DNA of 64,000 nt, from NCBI GenBank assembly GCA_936432065.2, contig OW386285.2:168466425-168530424 (forward strand), given 5' to 3'. Below are positions 1 through 11,357 of the stretch, one piece after another. Under the pieces are notes generated by a model. It was given only the letters and a program-made list of their open reading frames with translations. It ran no database searches and had not been told where the DNA came from. The DNA is from Rutpela maculata. Taxonomy: Eukaryota; Arthropoda; Insecta; Coleoptera; Cerambycidae. Position numbers and translations under genes: made by a program. Within the stretch, counting starts at the first letter, position 1; the number at the start of each line of letters is the position of its first letter.

Positions 1-39
1 AAAGCGTACAACGGACATTGTCGAAAATATTTTATAATT

Positions 40-258
40 GTCACTTTGAATTTACAATTATGTATAATTGCAACTTTAAACTTACAATTATAGATAATTG
101 TCACTTTAAACTTGCAATTATATATAATTGCAAGTTTAAAGTTGCAATTATATATAATTGTAAGTTTGAACTTGCAATTATACATAATTGTCACTTTAAA
201 CTGACATTTATAAAAATATTTTGTACGAAAATATTTTTATAATTGTCACTTTAAACTT
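40..258. repeat. 30-bp tandem repeat array, left arm
   Basis: About seven units of a 30-bp period. Each unit contains a small palindrome of the type CAATTATATATAATTG followed by a spacer such as CAAGTTTAAAGT or CACTTTAAACT. The unit is largely palindromic, so the array can be read either way. An open frame through it is only a product of the 30-bp period (10 codons per unit) and is not treated as a gene. The array stops at 258 where the CCCTATC element is inserted and resumes at 3161. Confidence 0.85.
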
Positions 259-3160
259 CCCTATCAAAAAATCCTATTTCAAACTTATAGATAATTATAA
301 ATTTTTTATGGGTAATCATAAGAGCCTATCTGGTTTATAAGGTTTTATACAGTACATTAATTTTGCCATATAGAAATTATATTGAGATGAATAAGTATCT
401 AAAGGAGTCTTAATTGGGTTGGAATACCCATGTTGTTATTGGTATGTTTCCATAAGTGTTTATACTAAAAACAGTTTTTATATGGCATTACAACTTTTAA
501 TTTGATAAGTTCACATAGGGTCTGAATAGTGTTGAAACTGAAAAGATTTCATCAGTAAAATCAAATACGAGTTCTGTAATCTTTCATAAGAAACAATTAG
601 TATGGTTTTTGTAAGATCTGAGGGTTATCAGTTTAGCTTATATAATAATTTAATGGGGATTTATAAGAATACGTATTAAAAAGTGTTAATAAGGTATTAA
701 TTACATCGAATATTTTTGTGGCTTTTTATGGAATCTGAAGAGTAATGGAATTGAAAAGATATACTAAGGAGTTCCTAGTAGACATTTTATACACTTTTAT
801 AAGGATATATTTGTACTTATTTTTATAAGACTTCATAGGTATATATCAGTTTAGTTTATATAAGAAATTAATGGAAACGTGTAAGGATGCATGTTTAAAA
901 AGTATGAATAAGGTATTATCGAATTCTTTTGTGAGTTTTTTTGGAATCTGAAGGGTAATGAAATTGAAAAGATATACCATAAGGTGTTCCTAGTAGGCAT
1001 TTTATACATTTTTATAAGAATATATTTGTACTTGTTTTTATAAGACTTCATAGGTTCATATCAGTTTAGTTTATATAAGAATTTAATAAGGATTTATAGA
1101 GACATCTATTAAAAAGTATTAATAGTGATTTACAACTATTAATTTGATAAGTGTTCATGGGGTTCCAATAGTAGTAAAACTAATAATGCTTCATCAGGAA
1201 ACCAGGGATGAATTTTATAACATTTAATAAGAAATAATTAGTATATCGAAGGGTTATTATTAGTTTAGTTTTATTTAAGAATTTAATAAGGATTTCTCAG
1301 TGCACCCATTGAAAAGTATTATTTACAACTATTAATTTGAAAAGTTTTTATGAGATTTCAATAGTAGTCAACCTAAAAAAGTTACAATACTTACTAAACT
1401 AAACTTACTAATACAATAGATTTCATACAATTTACATTAAAATCCATTGTAAGATTAAAATCCATTATAAGTATATACACATTGTATTTTAGAAAACCCT
1501 CTTATTCCCATAAAAGCATAAAAGTTTTACAAAAGACCTCAAGCGAGGAATATACATTAAAACTCACAGAATCTATAAAACTTTCGTATTTCAAACGCCA
1601 TAAAAACTTATAAATACTTATAAGCCTCGTACTGAGAGTTTACATTAATATCTTTCAAATTCATATAAAAACCTATAAAACTTCGCAATTTAATTACCAT
1701 AAATACTTATAAATATACTGATAGACTTCATTCAGAGAATTTACTTTAAAACCCCACTGCATATCCTCATTGAATTTTATAAAAACTTCGGGTTTATTAA
1801 AACGTGCAAGCGCTGATAGACTTCAGGCAAGGAATTTACATTCAAAACACATTTCAAATATTTCAAGAACTTAGACACATCTGAACCTTTAAAATCTTCG
1901 TATTTCAAACACCATATAAGAACTTACAAATACTGATAGGCCTCGTATGGAGAATTTTCATTAAAAAGACTTTTCAAATACATATAAAATATCAATAACA
2001 CTTCATATTTCAATTACCGTGAAAACGTATAACTACTGATAGACTCCATATAGGAAATTTACATTAAAAACCCATTGTACGCAGCAAATATTATAAAAAA
2101 TTCGTATTTCCTATTAATATATGTGAATGCAGAGAGACCTCAGGTAAGGAATTTACATTAAAAACACAACTCAAATAGCCACACCAAACCATATTCAGAA
2201 CTTATAAAAAATTTCGTATTTCAAATACTATAAAAACTTAAATATACTAATACATATAACTACTGATGATAGACTCCATATAGGTAATTTACATTAAAAA
2301 CCCATTGTACGCAGCAAATATTATAAAAACTTCGCATTTCCTATTAATATATGCAAATGCTGATAAACTTCAAGCAAGGAATTCATATTAAAAAAACATT
2401 CCAAATAGCCGCACATCAGACCACATTTAGAACTTATAAAAAAACTTTGTATATCAAATACTATAAAAACTTACGAATACTAATAGGTTTCATACGAGGA
2501 ATGTACATTTAAAACACACACATACATAATTAAAACTAATGAAAGTTTAGTGCTACATACTCCAGCCTCCAGTAGAGGGAGCTGTTATACATGTCGCTAA
2601 TTCATATCTAATCTAATGTGACCTAAGAAACTAGAGTGGGCTTGTTAAATTAAAAGTAAAGCAGTTTCTTTTACTGCTAACTTATTAACTGCGTTTAGGC
2701 TAGAACGCAGTATTTAATGTTTACCACTATATTACTATTGATATTTGAAATATTAATAGTAAGTAAATAAAAATTACTTACCTATGTAAGTTTAAGGGAT
2801 TTGGCATTAAAAATATATTTCAAATACACAATCAAAATCTGTAAAAAAAACCTATTAATACTAATAGAATTTCTATGGGAAATTTACATTCAGAACACTA
2901 TACAAACCTATAAAAACCTATAGAAACTTTTAATTACATGTACTATAAAAACTCATCAATACTAATAGATATCATTTGGGAATTTATATTCAAAACACTA
3001 TAAAAACTTTTAATTAAATATACTATAACAACTCATCAATACTGGTAGATACCTTATGAGAATTTACAATTAAGACACATTTCAAATACACACATCAAAA
3101 ATTATAAAAACTTATACATTTTTTTTATTTATAAGTTTTTATTAGGATTTTTTGACAGGG
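259..3160. mobile_element. Non-coding foldback-like element, CCCTRTCAAAAAATCCTA ends, TT target duplication
   Basis: It begins CCCTATCAAAAAATCCTA and ends TAGGATTTTTTGACAGGG, an 18-bp TIR with one mismatch. It is flanked by TT on each side (257-258 and 3161-3162). Removing it and one TT rejoins a regular 30-bp repeat unit, so the empty site can be read directly. The 2.9 kb between the ends is AT-rich, with many diverged copies of TTTATAAG-type motifs in one orientation in the left half and the inverse in the right half. No open frame resembles a transposase, so it must be non-autonomous. A second, partial copy in inverse orientation lies at 28868-29523. The stretch 2540-2790 is shared, inverted, with 15400-15560 of the large foldback. 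Confidence 0.8.
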
Positions 3161-3236
3161 TTACAATTATGTATAATTGTCAGTTTGGAGTTGCAATTAT
3201 ACATAATTGTAAGTTTAAAGTTGCAATTATATATAT
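3161..3236. repeat. 30-bp tandem repeat array, continuation of left arm
   Basis: About 2.5 further units of the 30-bp repeat seen at 40-258. Positions 3222-3236 (TGCAATTATATATA) form the left target duplication of the R1-like element, whose poly(A) tail reads as the T run at 3237-3248. Confidence 0.8.
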
Positions 3237-3414
3237 ATTTTTTTTTTTCGTGAGAGGGGAAATCCTCATGGACACCCGTCGCTTAGAGTCTATCGCGAAC
3301 GGGTAGTGCTGGACTCTAACCAGCTAAAACCCCTACATCTCTTCAGTGTTTCCTGTTGGCCTGGGACTGCTTTCGCTTTTCATCGGACCCACAGGTCATT
3401 TAAGATTGTCGGTG

Positions 3415-5288
3415 TTAATTGGCGTTTCTCCATGGGTTCAAACCCATCTCTCTTTCCTCCTCTTCCTTCTTTTTGATAATGCGGGTTATTGCCTCCTCCC
3501 CCCTTCTCCAGTTCTCTTTCGTTTCTAACATCCTCCCTATCATATCTTCTGGAGACAATAACGATGCCCCACCGTCTCGTCTCTCTTCCCTCCATCTGTT
3601 GCATGCGAACACGGTGTGCTCCACGTCATCGACCTCTCCACAGTATGCGCACTCTCTGCTGTCAGTTTTGCCAATATCGTATAAGTATTCCATGAAGCAC
3701 CCATGTCCGCTCAGAGCTTGGGTGAGGTAATAGCCTACCTCACCATGCTTCCGTTCCATCCACGCTCTGATGTTCGGGATGAGGCGTCTCGTCCACCTTC
3801 CCTTGTCTACAGTGTCCCACCGCCTCTGCCATCTTTCAAACAGCCTGTCCCTGGCCTCTGCCTTCTCGACTCCTTCAAAGATTTCCAGCCGTTCTTTGGC
3901 CATCAGATCCAAAGGGGGGATTCCCCGTCACTACCAACGCCGCCTCGTACGAAATCGTTTTGTATGCACTGCATACCTTTAGTGCGGATCCTAGCCATCC
4001 TCTCGTCCTATCCACCTTCATCGCTGTTTCCCAGACCGGAGCTGCATACAAGAGGATAGAGTACACGACACTGCACAGCAGTCTCCTCTTGCTCGCTCTT
4101 GGTCCGTGCGTATTGGCCATAAGCCTCCCAATGGCTGTGACTGCTTTTCCCGCCTTCTCGGCCGTCTTCGTGGCATGGACACCGAAATTCAGCTTGGAGT
4201 CCAGCCAAACCCCTAGGTATTTCAGGTGGTTCCCTGAGGATATCTCCACCTGGCCCACCCTAACTTTCATGGGTGGAAGATTTCTTTTCCTCGTGATAAC
4301 CAGGAGCTCCGTTTTCCCAGCAGCTAGCTCGAGCTGCATTCTTCCTATGCAGCTCAATATTTCTGATGGCCTCGTTGGCTGCTTCCATTATTTGGACAGT
4401 CCACCTTCCAGTCACCGTTATGGCCAAGTCGTCGGCATACCCAATGAACTTAACACCGTCCTCCCAAGGTAATCCAAATATATCGTCAAACATCACGTTC
4501 CACAAGGTCGGACCGAGTACCGACCCTTGTGGAACCCCACACGTGATGCTTTTCCAGGTTATCTATCTCTCTGATTCGAATCCGATCATCCTGTCTTGGA
4601 AGTAGCTCATCATCAGCCTGACGAGGTACGGAGCTACCCCCAAGCTCTGCATCTTCCCGACAATCATCTCCCATCCCGCTGTGTTAAACGCATTTTTGAC
4701 ATCAAGGGTCACAACAGCACATATCTGTTTCGTGGCTAGGGCTTCCTCTGCCGTTTCCTTTAGCAGCCTAATGGCTCCTACCGTTGATCGTCCTTTCCGA
4801 AAACCGAACTGGCTTTCAGATAAGCCACCCTTCTCGGCTATCTCCTTCTCTTATCTCCCCAGTATCAGATACTCGAGGAGCTTGCCCATCGCGTCAAGTA
4901 AACATAGCGGTCGGTGGGATGACGGGTCCTCCGGCGGCTTATTCCCTTTCCGGATCAGGACGACTCTGGCCTTCCTCCATCTGCTCGGGAAATCCCCACT
5001 CTCTAGATCACGATTCATTACTCTTAAGATGTCTCCCGGGTATTCTTCTGCAACTAGCTTGACTATTTCAGGCGGAATCTCGTCTAAACCTGAAGCTTTT
5101 CCACTTTTAAGTCTGGCACATGCTGCCTCCAGCTCCTCCTCCGTGAGTGGGGGGATCACATCCACTTCTACCGCTCTCCATCTGACTATATCCCTTTCTG
5201 GAAATAGGGCAGCCACGACTTCCGCCACTTTCTCTGCCGGCAAGGCAGGGGGGGGGGGGATTTCTGATCTGTCGAGTCGCTATCTTGT
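3415..5288 (-). pseudogene. R1-like ORF2, reverse transcriptase to C-terminal zinc finger (frameshifted)
   Basis: Reading on the minus strand from 5288: a YKIATRQ linker, then fingers/palm sequence with LKSGKASGLDEIPPE (open 5243-4851), then after frameshifts GVPQGSVLGPTLWNV and GYADDLAI (the YADD catalytic motif, about 4430), then KYLGVWLD (about 4215) and a C-terminal CAYCG..DDVEHTVFACNRW finger (about 3600). The last motif is typical of R1-clade ORF2. At least three frame changes separate the open pieces (5243-4851, 4505-4260, 4357-3875, 3912-3415). A run of 12-13 G at 5249-5261 is one likely slip site. The protein cannot be made as it stands. The preceding EN part is at 12991-13966. Confidence 0.85.
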
Positions 5289-5322
5289 AGAATAGAATAG
5301 AATAGAATAGAATAGAATTTTA
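5287..5322 (-). repeat. (TTCTA)n microsatellite tail of the CR1-like element
   Basis: Five to six copies of TAGAA on the plus strand (TTCTA on the element strand) directly after an AATAAA signal and directly before the resumed R1 frame. This is the 3' terminal repeat used in target-primed reverse transcription by microsatellite-tailed non-LTR elements. Confidence 0.8.
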
Positions 5323-5561
5323 TTCATGCTATACATATATATAATGTTTACATATGTCAGAGATAAAAATCAAAACGACTTAATTTAAAAACAAGTATAA
5401 AAAAAAACAGAGTCACGATAACACAATATAAAATAAGTAGTAGTCATAAAAACTAGTACCTCAAGTAGAGGAAAAAACATGAAATATAACATTGTCAAAA
5501 ACACAGAAAAAATAATTAATGCAAAAATGCTAAAATATAACGATAAATATAATGAATCTAA

Positions 5562-7440
5562 TTAAACAGACGATAAATTAGACAAGGAGCTGAAATATTC
5601 AAAATATTCGTCATATGAGTACAAGGCATTCTGTAAAAGGATATTTTTTATTTTTAGCTTAAACGTGTTTACACTCATATCAAGATTTTGTAAATCTTTA
5701 GGTAACACATTAAAAAATTTTATTGATAGATATAGGTAGGAATTCTGAGATTTACTTAGTCTATATTTGGGCAATCTTAAGTTTGTTTTTGTCCTAGTGT
5801 CATGGTTGTGTATGTCCTCCTGCTTGGTGATTTTGTTACTTTTTAATTTTTTAATATGACACAAGCATTCATATATATAACATGACGGCAGTGTTAATAT
5901 ATGGAGACTTTTAAAAAGGGGTTTACAGTGGTCATCATATTTAGCTTGAGTCATTATTCTTATAACTCTTTTTTGTAATTTAAAGATTTTGTTCGAATGA
6001 CATGATGACCCCCATACTATCACTCCATACGTCATTATGCTGTGAAAAATGGAAAAATAGGCTACTCTTAAGCAATCTGCTGTGATTTTGTTGCTGAGTT
6101 GTCTTATTATATAAATACAAGTCGACAACATTTTGGATAAACTCTGAATTTGGAATTGAAAGTTCAAAGAATTATCCAAATGCACACCGAGGAGTTTAAT
6201 AGGTTCGTTATTTATTTCTCTTTTTTTCACTGCAAAATTTAGAGTTTTTGTTTTGCCATTATTTATGGTAAGATAATTACTCCTTGTCCAATTTTTTTAT
6301 TAAAATGTTAGCTTCTTCTTCCTTGGTGCATAGGTTGGAAAACAGCTCGTTACTTAGCAAAAATGTCATGTCATCAGCATACATTATTGGAGACACTTCA
6401 GTAGCACAATTGAATGATATATCATTAATGTATATTATAAACAGCACAGGACCCAGAACTGACCCCTGTGGCACTCCGTAATCAACACTAGAAAGTTTTG
6501 ATACTTTATCATTAAATTTAACACATCCGCAAGATAAGAGACAAATAGATTTAAGGCGTTTCCTCTAATCCCATAATATTCCAATTTTTGTATTAGAACA
6601 CCATGGTTAACTGTATCAAATGCTTTAGACATGTCGTAAAATTTTGCAGTGCACAGTTCACATTTCTCAAAAGCTTCTATAATATTTCCGTACATTTCAC
6701 AGATTGCGTCAATAGTGAATCTCTTCTGTCTATAGCCGAATTGGGCATCAGTTAGTAAATTGTTTTTTTCGAAGTATTCTAGCAGTCTATTTTTAAGAAC
6801 GATCTCAAATATTTTTGCGATAATAGGTATAATAGAGATAGGTCTATAACTGTCTGTATTATTAAAGTCACCTTTTTTGTATACAGGTGAAACTTGTGAT
6901 TTTTTGAATATATCAGGATAAATTCCGCTTTCAATACATATATTTATTAAATGTGCAATAGGCTTTTCAAGAACATCACCAGCTAATTTTAAAATTTCAC
7001 TATTAAGATTATATATATCCTTAGATTTACTATTTTTTAATTGTGATATAATAGTTAAAATTTCCAGATCACACACTGGAAATAGAAAAAAAGATATATT
7101 TGCATTAGGTGCATTCTTTAAAAAATCTGAAAACTTTGTATTGTTAACATTATCAAAGTTAGTCATTAAGTTATTTATAGCATCAACAAAGTAGTCTGAG
7201 AAATAATCAGCCGTTAAGTCAGAAGTTACATACGTGTTTTTATTTTTTCTGTTTTTGTTGATAATGTCCCATGCTGTTTTTTGTTTGTTATTGGAAGTTA
7301 GAATTCGCTTATTATTTAATTCTAATTTGGCATGATTTATTTTGCTTTTATAATCTTTCTTTAGAGTATTATACAGCTGAACATCATTATCATTTTTGGT
7401 AGAACAAGCGATTACATGGACAGCGTCTAATGTTCGTTTT
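5562..7440 (-). pseudogene. CR1-like reverse transcriptase region (frameshifted)
   Basis: From 7440 the frame reads RTLDAVHVIAC, then a linker with YNTLKKDYKSKINHAK and AWDIINK, and joins the stretch 7166-6435. That part holds SYRPISIIPIIAKIFE, DAQFGYRQKRFTIDAI and FYDMSKAFDTVNHGVL, with the first catalytic D. After a frame change MPQGSVLGPVLF and PIMYADDMTFLL (catalytic YADD) lie at 6474-6277. The thumb and tail region is at 6230-5562 (KLLGVHLDNSLNF, TYGVIVWG). The order matches RT domains 0-9 plus thumb. Two frame changes, near 6480 and 6250, break it. The endonuclease upstream is at 10699-11350, displaced by the 7441-10693 insertion. Confidence 0.85.
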
Positions 7441-10400
7441 GAAGAGGTTTGTATCTAGGCCTTGTATATTTTTCCCCTCTTCGATAAAAAGGAAAAACAT
7501 AACAATTCTAGCTTTTACGTGATCGTCTATTCTTGTTTAGTTAGGACCCAAATTTACGTTGTGATAGTAATTTTATTAAACAGATTCTTTTTAAAGTTTG
7601 ATATTACTTGCTTCTGTTTACTGATTTAATTTATTTACCTTCACTCTAGAAACATTAATTTAATAATTCTCTTTACTTTTGGTACCTTTTTATTTATTTG
7701 TATTTTACTTATTAAAGATTTCACTGCGATTACAATTTGATTTGTAATCGGTTTATTTGACTAAAGAATTATAATTTTATTTAATTGGTGAAAAAGTATA
7801 ATATTGTAAGAAAATACCGAAAGTGTTTTAATACATTTATTTAAAGACAATCGCCATATTCATTGATTACACATTTGTTGAGCAACTGCCACAGTTTACA
7901 TGAAAATAATACAAAAATAAGTTTGGACAATAGTCACAATAATTTACTACAAGTTTAAATTAAGTATTCGTTGGGGCAACAGCCACATAGAAAAATAATG
8001 GAAAGTATTCTTTGTGAAGAATCATCACTATTACTTCCATAGAATAGTCAGGTCAGCTATGCAAACAATAAAATAAATTGTTTACAATGACAATAGTCAT
8101 TATTCGTGAAATATTTATAGTTATGGATTCGGACATACGTAAAATCTGACACGAAACTCGGGAAATCTCCCAGTAGTGATATTGTGATAAAAAGACAATC
8201 AACAAAAACCTGTTTAACTGTCACGTCAACTGACGTAGGTTTGTTTCGGTGTTTCGACGATTCGTAGTATGGCTAGTTACAATTGTACTTGGCCGAGATC
8301 AATGGATCTCAAATTTAACACCTGATGTATTTCTAGATGAGGTGACAACCAACAAAATCTTGTGATTGTCTTTCGAAAATATTCGAAAATATAATTGATA
8401 ACAAAGAGCTGTGTTCAGATCTTATCATATGTAAATAACAGACATGTTCCAGTTGTAATCACAGAGATGACAATTAAGAACTCTGTAAAGCAGAATCCTG
8501 CAAAAGTAAATAATTGCCAAGTCTAAAGCTACAACATCGCGGATGTGCAAATAGCGTTTGTATAGCTAAGCTGAATATTGCCCGGACTATAACAACAATC
8601 GTAATCATATTTTAAAATCCAAAAGAAAACTTCCCATTTATAAATCAAATAAAATAGTAAGTTAATTCTGAATATAATTAGCTATACGGTGAAATAAACC
8701 AATATAGTATAATTCCAAATAAATTAGCTAATCAAAAGGTACCACAGTATTGTCGCAATCGCGAAGCCGATGATATAAAGCCGTTTACTTTACTGATATT
8801 TAAATAAATACTATTTGATACATTGTTATACTACCAGTATTTCTTCTCCACCAGTATCAGACTAATTCCTGGTGTATTCGAGAAAAATAGGTCCATGAAG
8901 ACGCCGAAGCGTGCTCCTAGACTAAGTTTCTATTTTCTAGCGCTCAACAGAAAAATAGGTCTATAAAGACTAAGTTTCTTGTTGGGTGCAAAATGTTTGA
9001 CAGTTAGGACCAGGTTAAGCATAAGTAGATAGTTCTAGCATAGTTGCTTGGTTTGGTCTAACTGACCAAGAGACCAATTTGTGGTCCCTATTTATACGAA
9101 ATTTCCTCAGCGTTGTTTAAGAGAACATATCTATTTGATATGAAAGAGTAAGTGAGTTAGGTAATATCTCCGCGGATACTGATACGGCCCGTTCTTTGTT
9201 CTCGTTACCGCGATGCAAACGTAGCTAGTAGTGATGGGTAAAAGCAGTTATTTTTAATAACAGTTTAAGCTGCTACTGCTATTTTGAAATAACAGTTTAA
9301 AATAACAGTTTAAAAATAACAGATCGCTGAGAAGTACTGGTATACGCAACCGCAGCGCGCAGTTGTCAAATGTTATTTCAGAGACGTTATTTTATACCAA
9401 GGATTATACACACTGAACAGGATTGCTCAGTTTGGTTTAACGTGTGTTGGACACTTCGACGCAACCCTTAATACATGTGTGACGTCAGTACAGATGCTGA
9501 ATTCGTTAGCTTCCATAAGAGCCCGTGCTTTTTATCGATTCGTTGTGAATTATTGTGATTTTTTGTGTGTTCTTTGCTGTTGTGTGAAGTTATATTTGCG
9601 ATATTTTATTTTCAAGACCATATTATAGCAATAGACTATTTGGTTTGGCCTAAAAAGCCGGCCAAGTTTTTGGTTTTTGAAAGACTATTTTAACCTCATT
9701 TTTGTGGATTTGGAACTATTTCTTTGAATTATCAGCTGTATTTCCTAGGCAAGTCATTTTAAAAATAATTTATATATCTATATTTGGTTACATGGCATGC
9801 ATTTGCTTATTGTGTTGACAGTGTAAAATCTCAATTTTATTTTTGATATACCTATTTTAAATCTCTATTTTCAATTAATTATATATTATTATAGATAGGT
9901 AACGGATATGTGGTAGGTACCGGTAACACAATATGTTTAATAAATTATTATAGCAACATTATGTTCAACTTGCTATTATTTTGAATGAAACTTTATTTAA
10001 AATAAATACAGTTTTTAAATGTTTTATTTGTTATCTAATTTTTATTTTAAAATACAATAATACTTTCTCATTTTCTGTCAATAATTTTTAAAAACGCAAA
10101 ATTAAAATAATGCATTATCAATAATCGGTATTCATATTACAGCTCTCACAAACCGAGCATCTGTGGTGACGTCACGCGCGCGGCTGACAGATTCGAGAAA
10201 GTAAGCAATCCTGTTCAGTGTGTATAATCCTTGATTTTATACATCATGCTGCTGCCGCAGTTGCTTATCTGTTATTTTCTCACCTGTTATTTTCGAACAG
10301 AAATAACAGTCTGTTAATGCTACTTACAAATAACAGTTATAAAATAACAGGTTGTTAAATAGCAACTCATCTCTAGTGGCTAGTCCATTACTTTAATGTG

Positions 10401-10693
10401 TTTATTTTAACACCATAAAATCTGTGTTTCGAGGCACGAAACTGCGTTTAAAAGAAATATTCAAAACGATTTCTATATAGGAATAAAATTATTTTAAATA
10501 TTATGGAACTGTAATTAGCATATTTAAAAGAACTAAAGTTTTAGGTATAGCAAAAAATGATAAAGCGAAATGGTTTCTAATTTTTAGGCGGTAATTTAGT
10601 TTTATTTAATATTCAAAAATAAGTAAAATTTGATTAATAGATTAGGGAATTCTTTAACAAATAGACGACCTAGATACGGGGCGGGGCGTCTCA
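7441..10693. mobile_element. Unidentified 3.25-kb insertion with 5-bp GTTTT duplication
   Basis: GTTTT occurs at 7436-7440 and again at 10694-10698. Removing the insert plus one GTTTT restores the CR1-like frame as QELK-RTLDAV, so this is a genuine insertion. Near both ends sits an inverted motif: GTATCTAGG at 7451-7459 and CCTAGATAC at 10669-10677. The outer bases differ (GAAGAGG versus TGAGACG read inward). No open frame resembles a transposase or retroviral gene. Roughly 7850-8100 repeats a weak motif of the type CAATAGTCACA. The hAT-type element at 9229-10375 is nested inside, leaving about 2.1 kb. A 5-bp duplication fits LTR elements or Transib, but the ends match neither. Confidence 0.6.
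9229..10375. mobile_element. hAT-type non-autonomous element, 1147 bp
   Basis: Ends are TAGTGATGGGTAA and, inverted, TAGAGATGAGTTG. An 8-bp target duplication with one mismatch flanks it (GTAGCTAG 9221-9228, GTGGCTAG 10376-10383). The subterminal parts carry many copies of AATAACAG in both orientations, and a longer inverted block (GGATTATACACACTGAAC at about 9402 and its inverse at about 10220). The ends, 8-bp duplication and motif-rich subterminal zones are as in hAT elements. No transposase frame is present. Confidence 0.85.
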
Positions 10694-10698
10694 GTTTT

Positions 10699-11350
10699 AA
10701 TTCTTGTAAATTATTGTGAAAAGTAAAGTCATTATTTTCTGAACTAGACTTTTTTATAAGTTTCTCCTTAAAACATTGATTATAAAAGTCTGATAAAACA
10801 TTAACTAAAAAGTTACCAGATTCGTTAGGATTTTGTATTTTATAAAATGGACACCAATTAACATTATTTACACATTCAATAAATTGTTTTTTTCTCTGTT
10901 CAGTCATAGGTCTACATAAAATAAAATTGTTTTTCGGTTTGGAGGTTATGTCTATAGTGAACCAAATACCTTTGTGGTCCGACATATGAGGTTCAACCAC
11001 TTTCACTGTCTTATTATTGCAGTTTATATTTGTAAACAAATTATCAATTTTTGTTGCACTGGTATTAGTAACTCTGGTATTATCATTAATTCTTTCCTCT
11101 AAATTATATGACAAGATGTTTGTGTACACTCAGTAACATCAATATTATCATATATAATTATTAAAATTTAAGTTAAAAACTTTCAGTAAGAAACAATATA
11201 TCTACCTCATTTTTATGCAAAAAATATTCCACTTCACTTATTTTGTTACTTATGCTTTGAATATTTAAGTAAAAAGCGTTTAGTTTATAAATACCTTTTT
11301 TTGGCTTCTTACCCAACTTATCATCTGTCGTTTGAGTTTTATGAGTCTTT
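10699..11350 (-). pseudogene. CR1-like endonuclease, N- and C-terminal remnants
   Basis: On the minus strand about 11300-11180 reads LNAFYLNIQSISNKISE and DILFLTESF, the first block of an apurinic-type endonuclease (catalytic N and E), and ends at a stop. The open piece 11129-10699 then begins near the end of the domain: RVTNTSATKIDNLF and MSDHKGIWF, with the SDH catalytic motif. The centre of the domain, which would hold the GDFN/GDLN block, is missing, so a deletion of roughly 100 codons is likely at about 11130-11180. The frame continues to QELK, where the 7441-10693 insertion begins. Confidence 0.75.
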
Positions 11351-11357
11351 TGATTAT

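Noticed and set aside
18..242. Open frame reading a repeated 10-residue pattern
   Set aside because: It is translation of the 30-bp tandem repeat, whose period is a multiple of three; not a gene.
3419..4472. Plus-strand open frames opposite the R1 RT
   Set aside because: They are antisense shadows of the minus-strand R1 ORF2, which carries all the conserved motifs.
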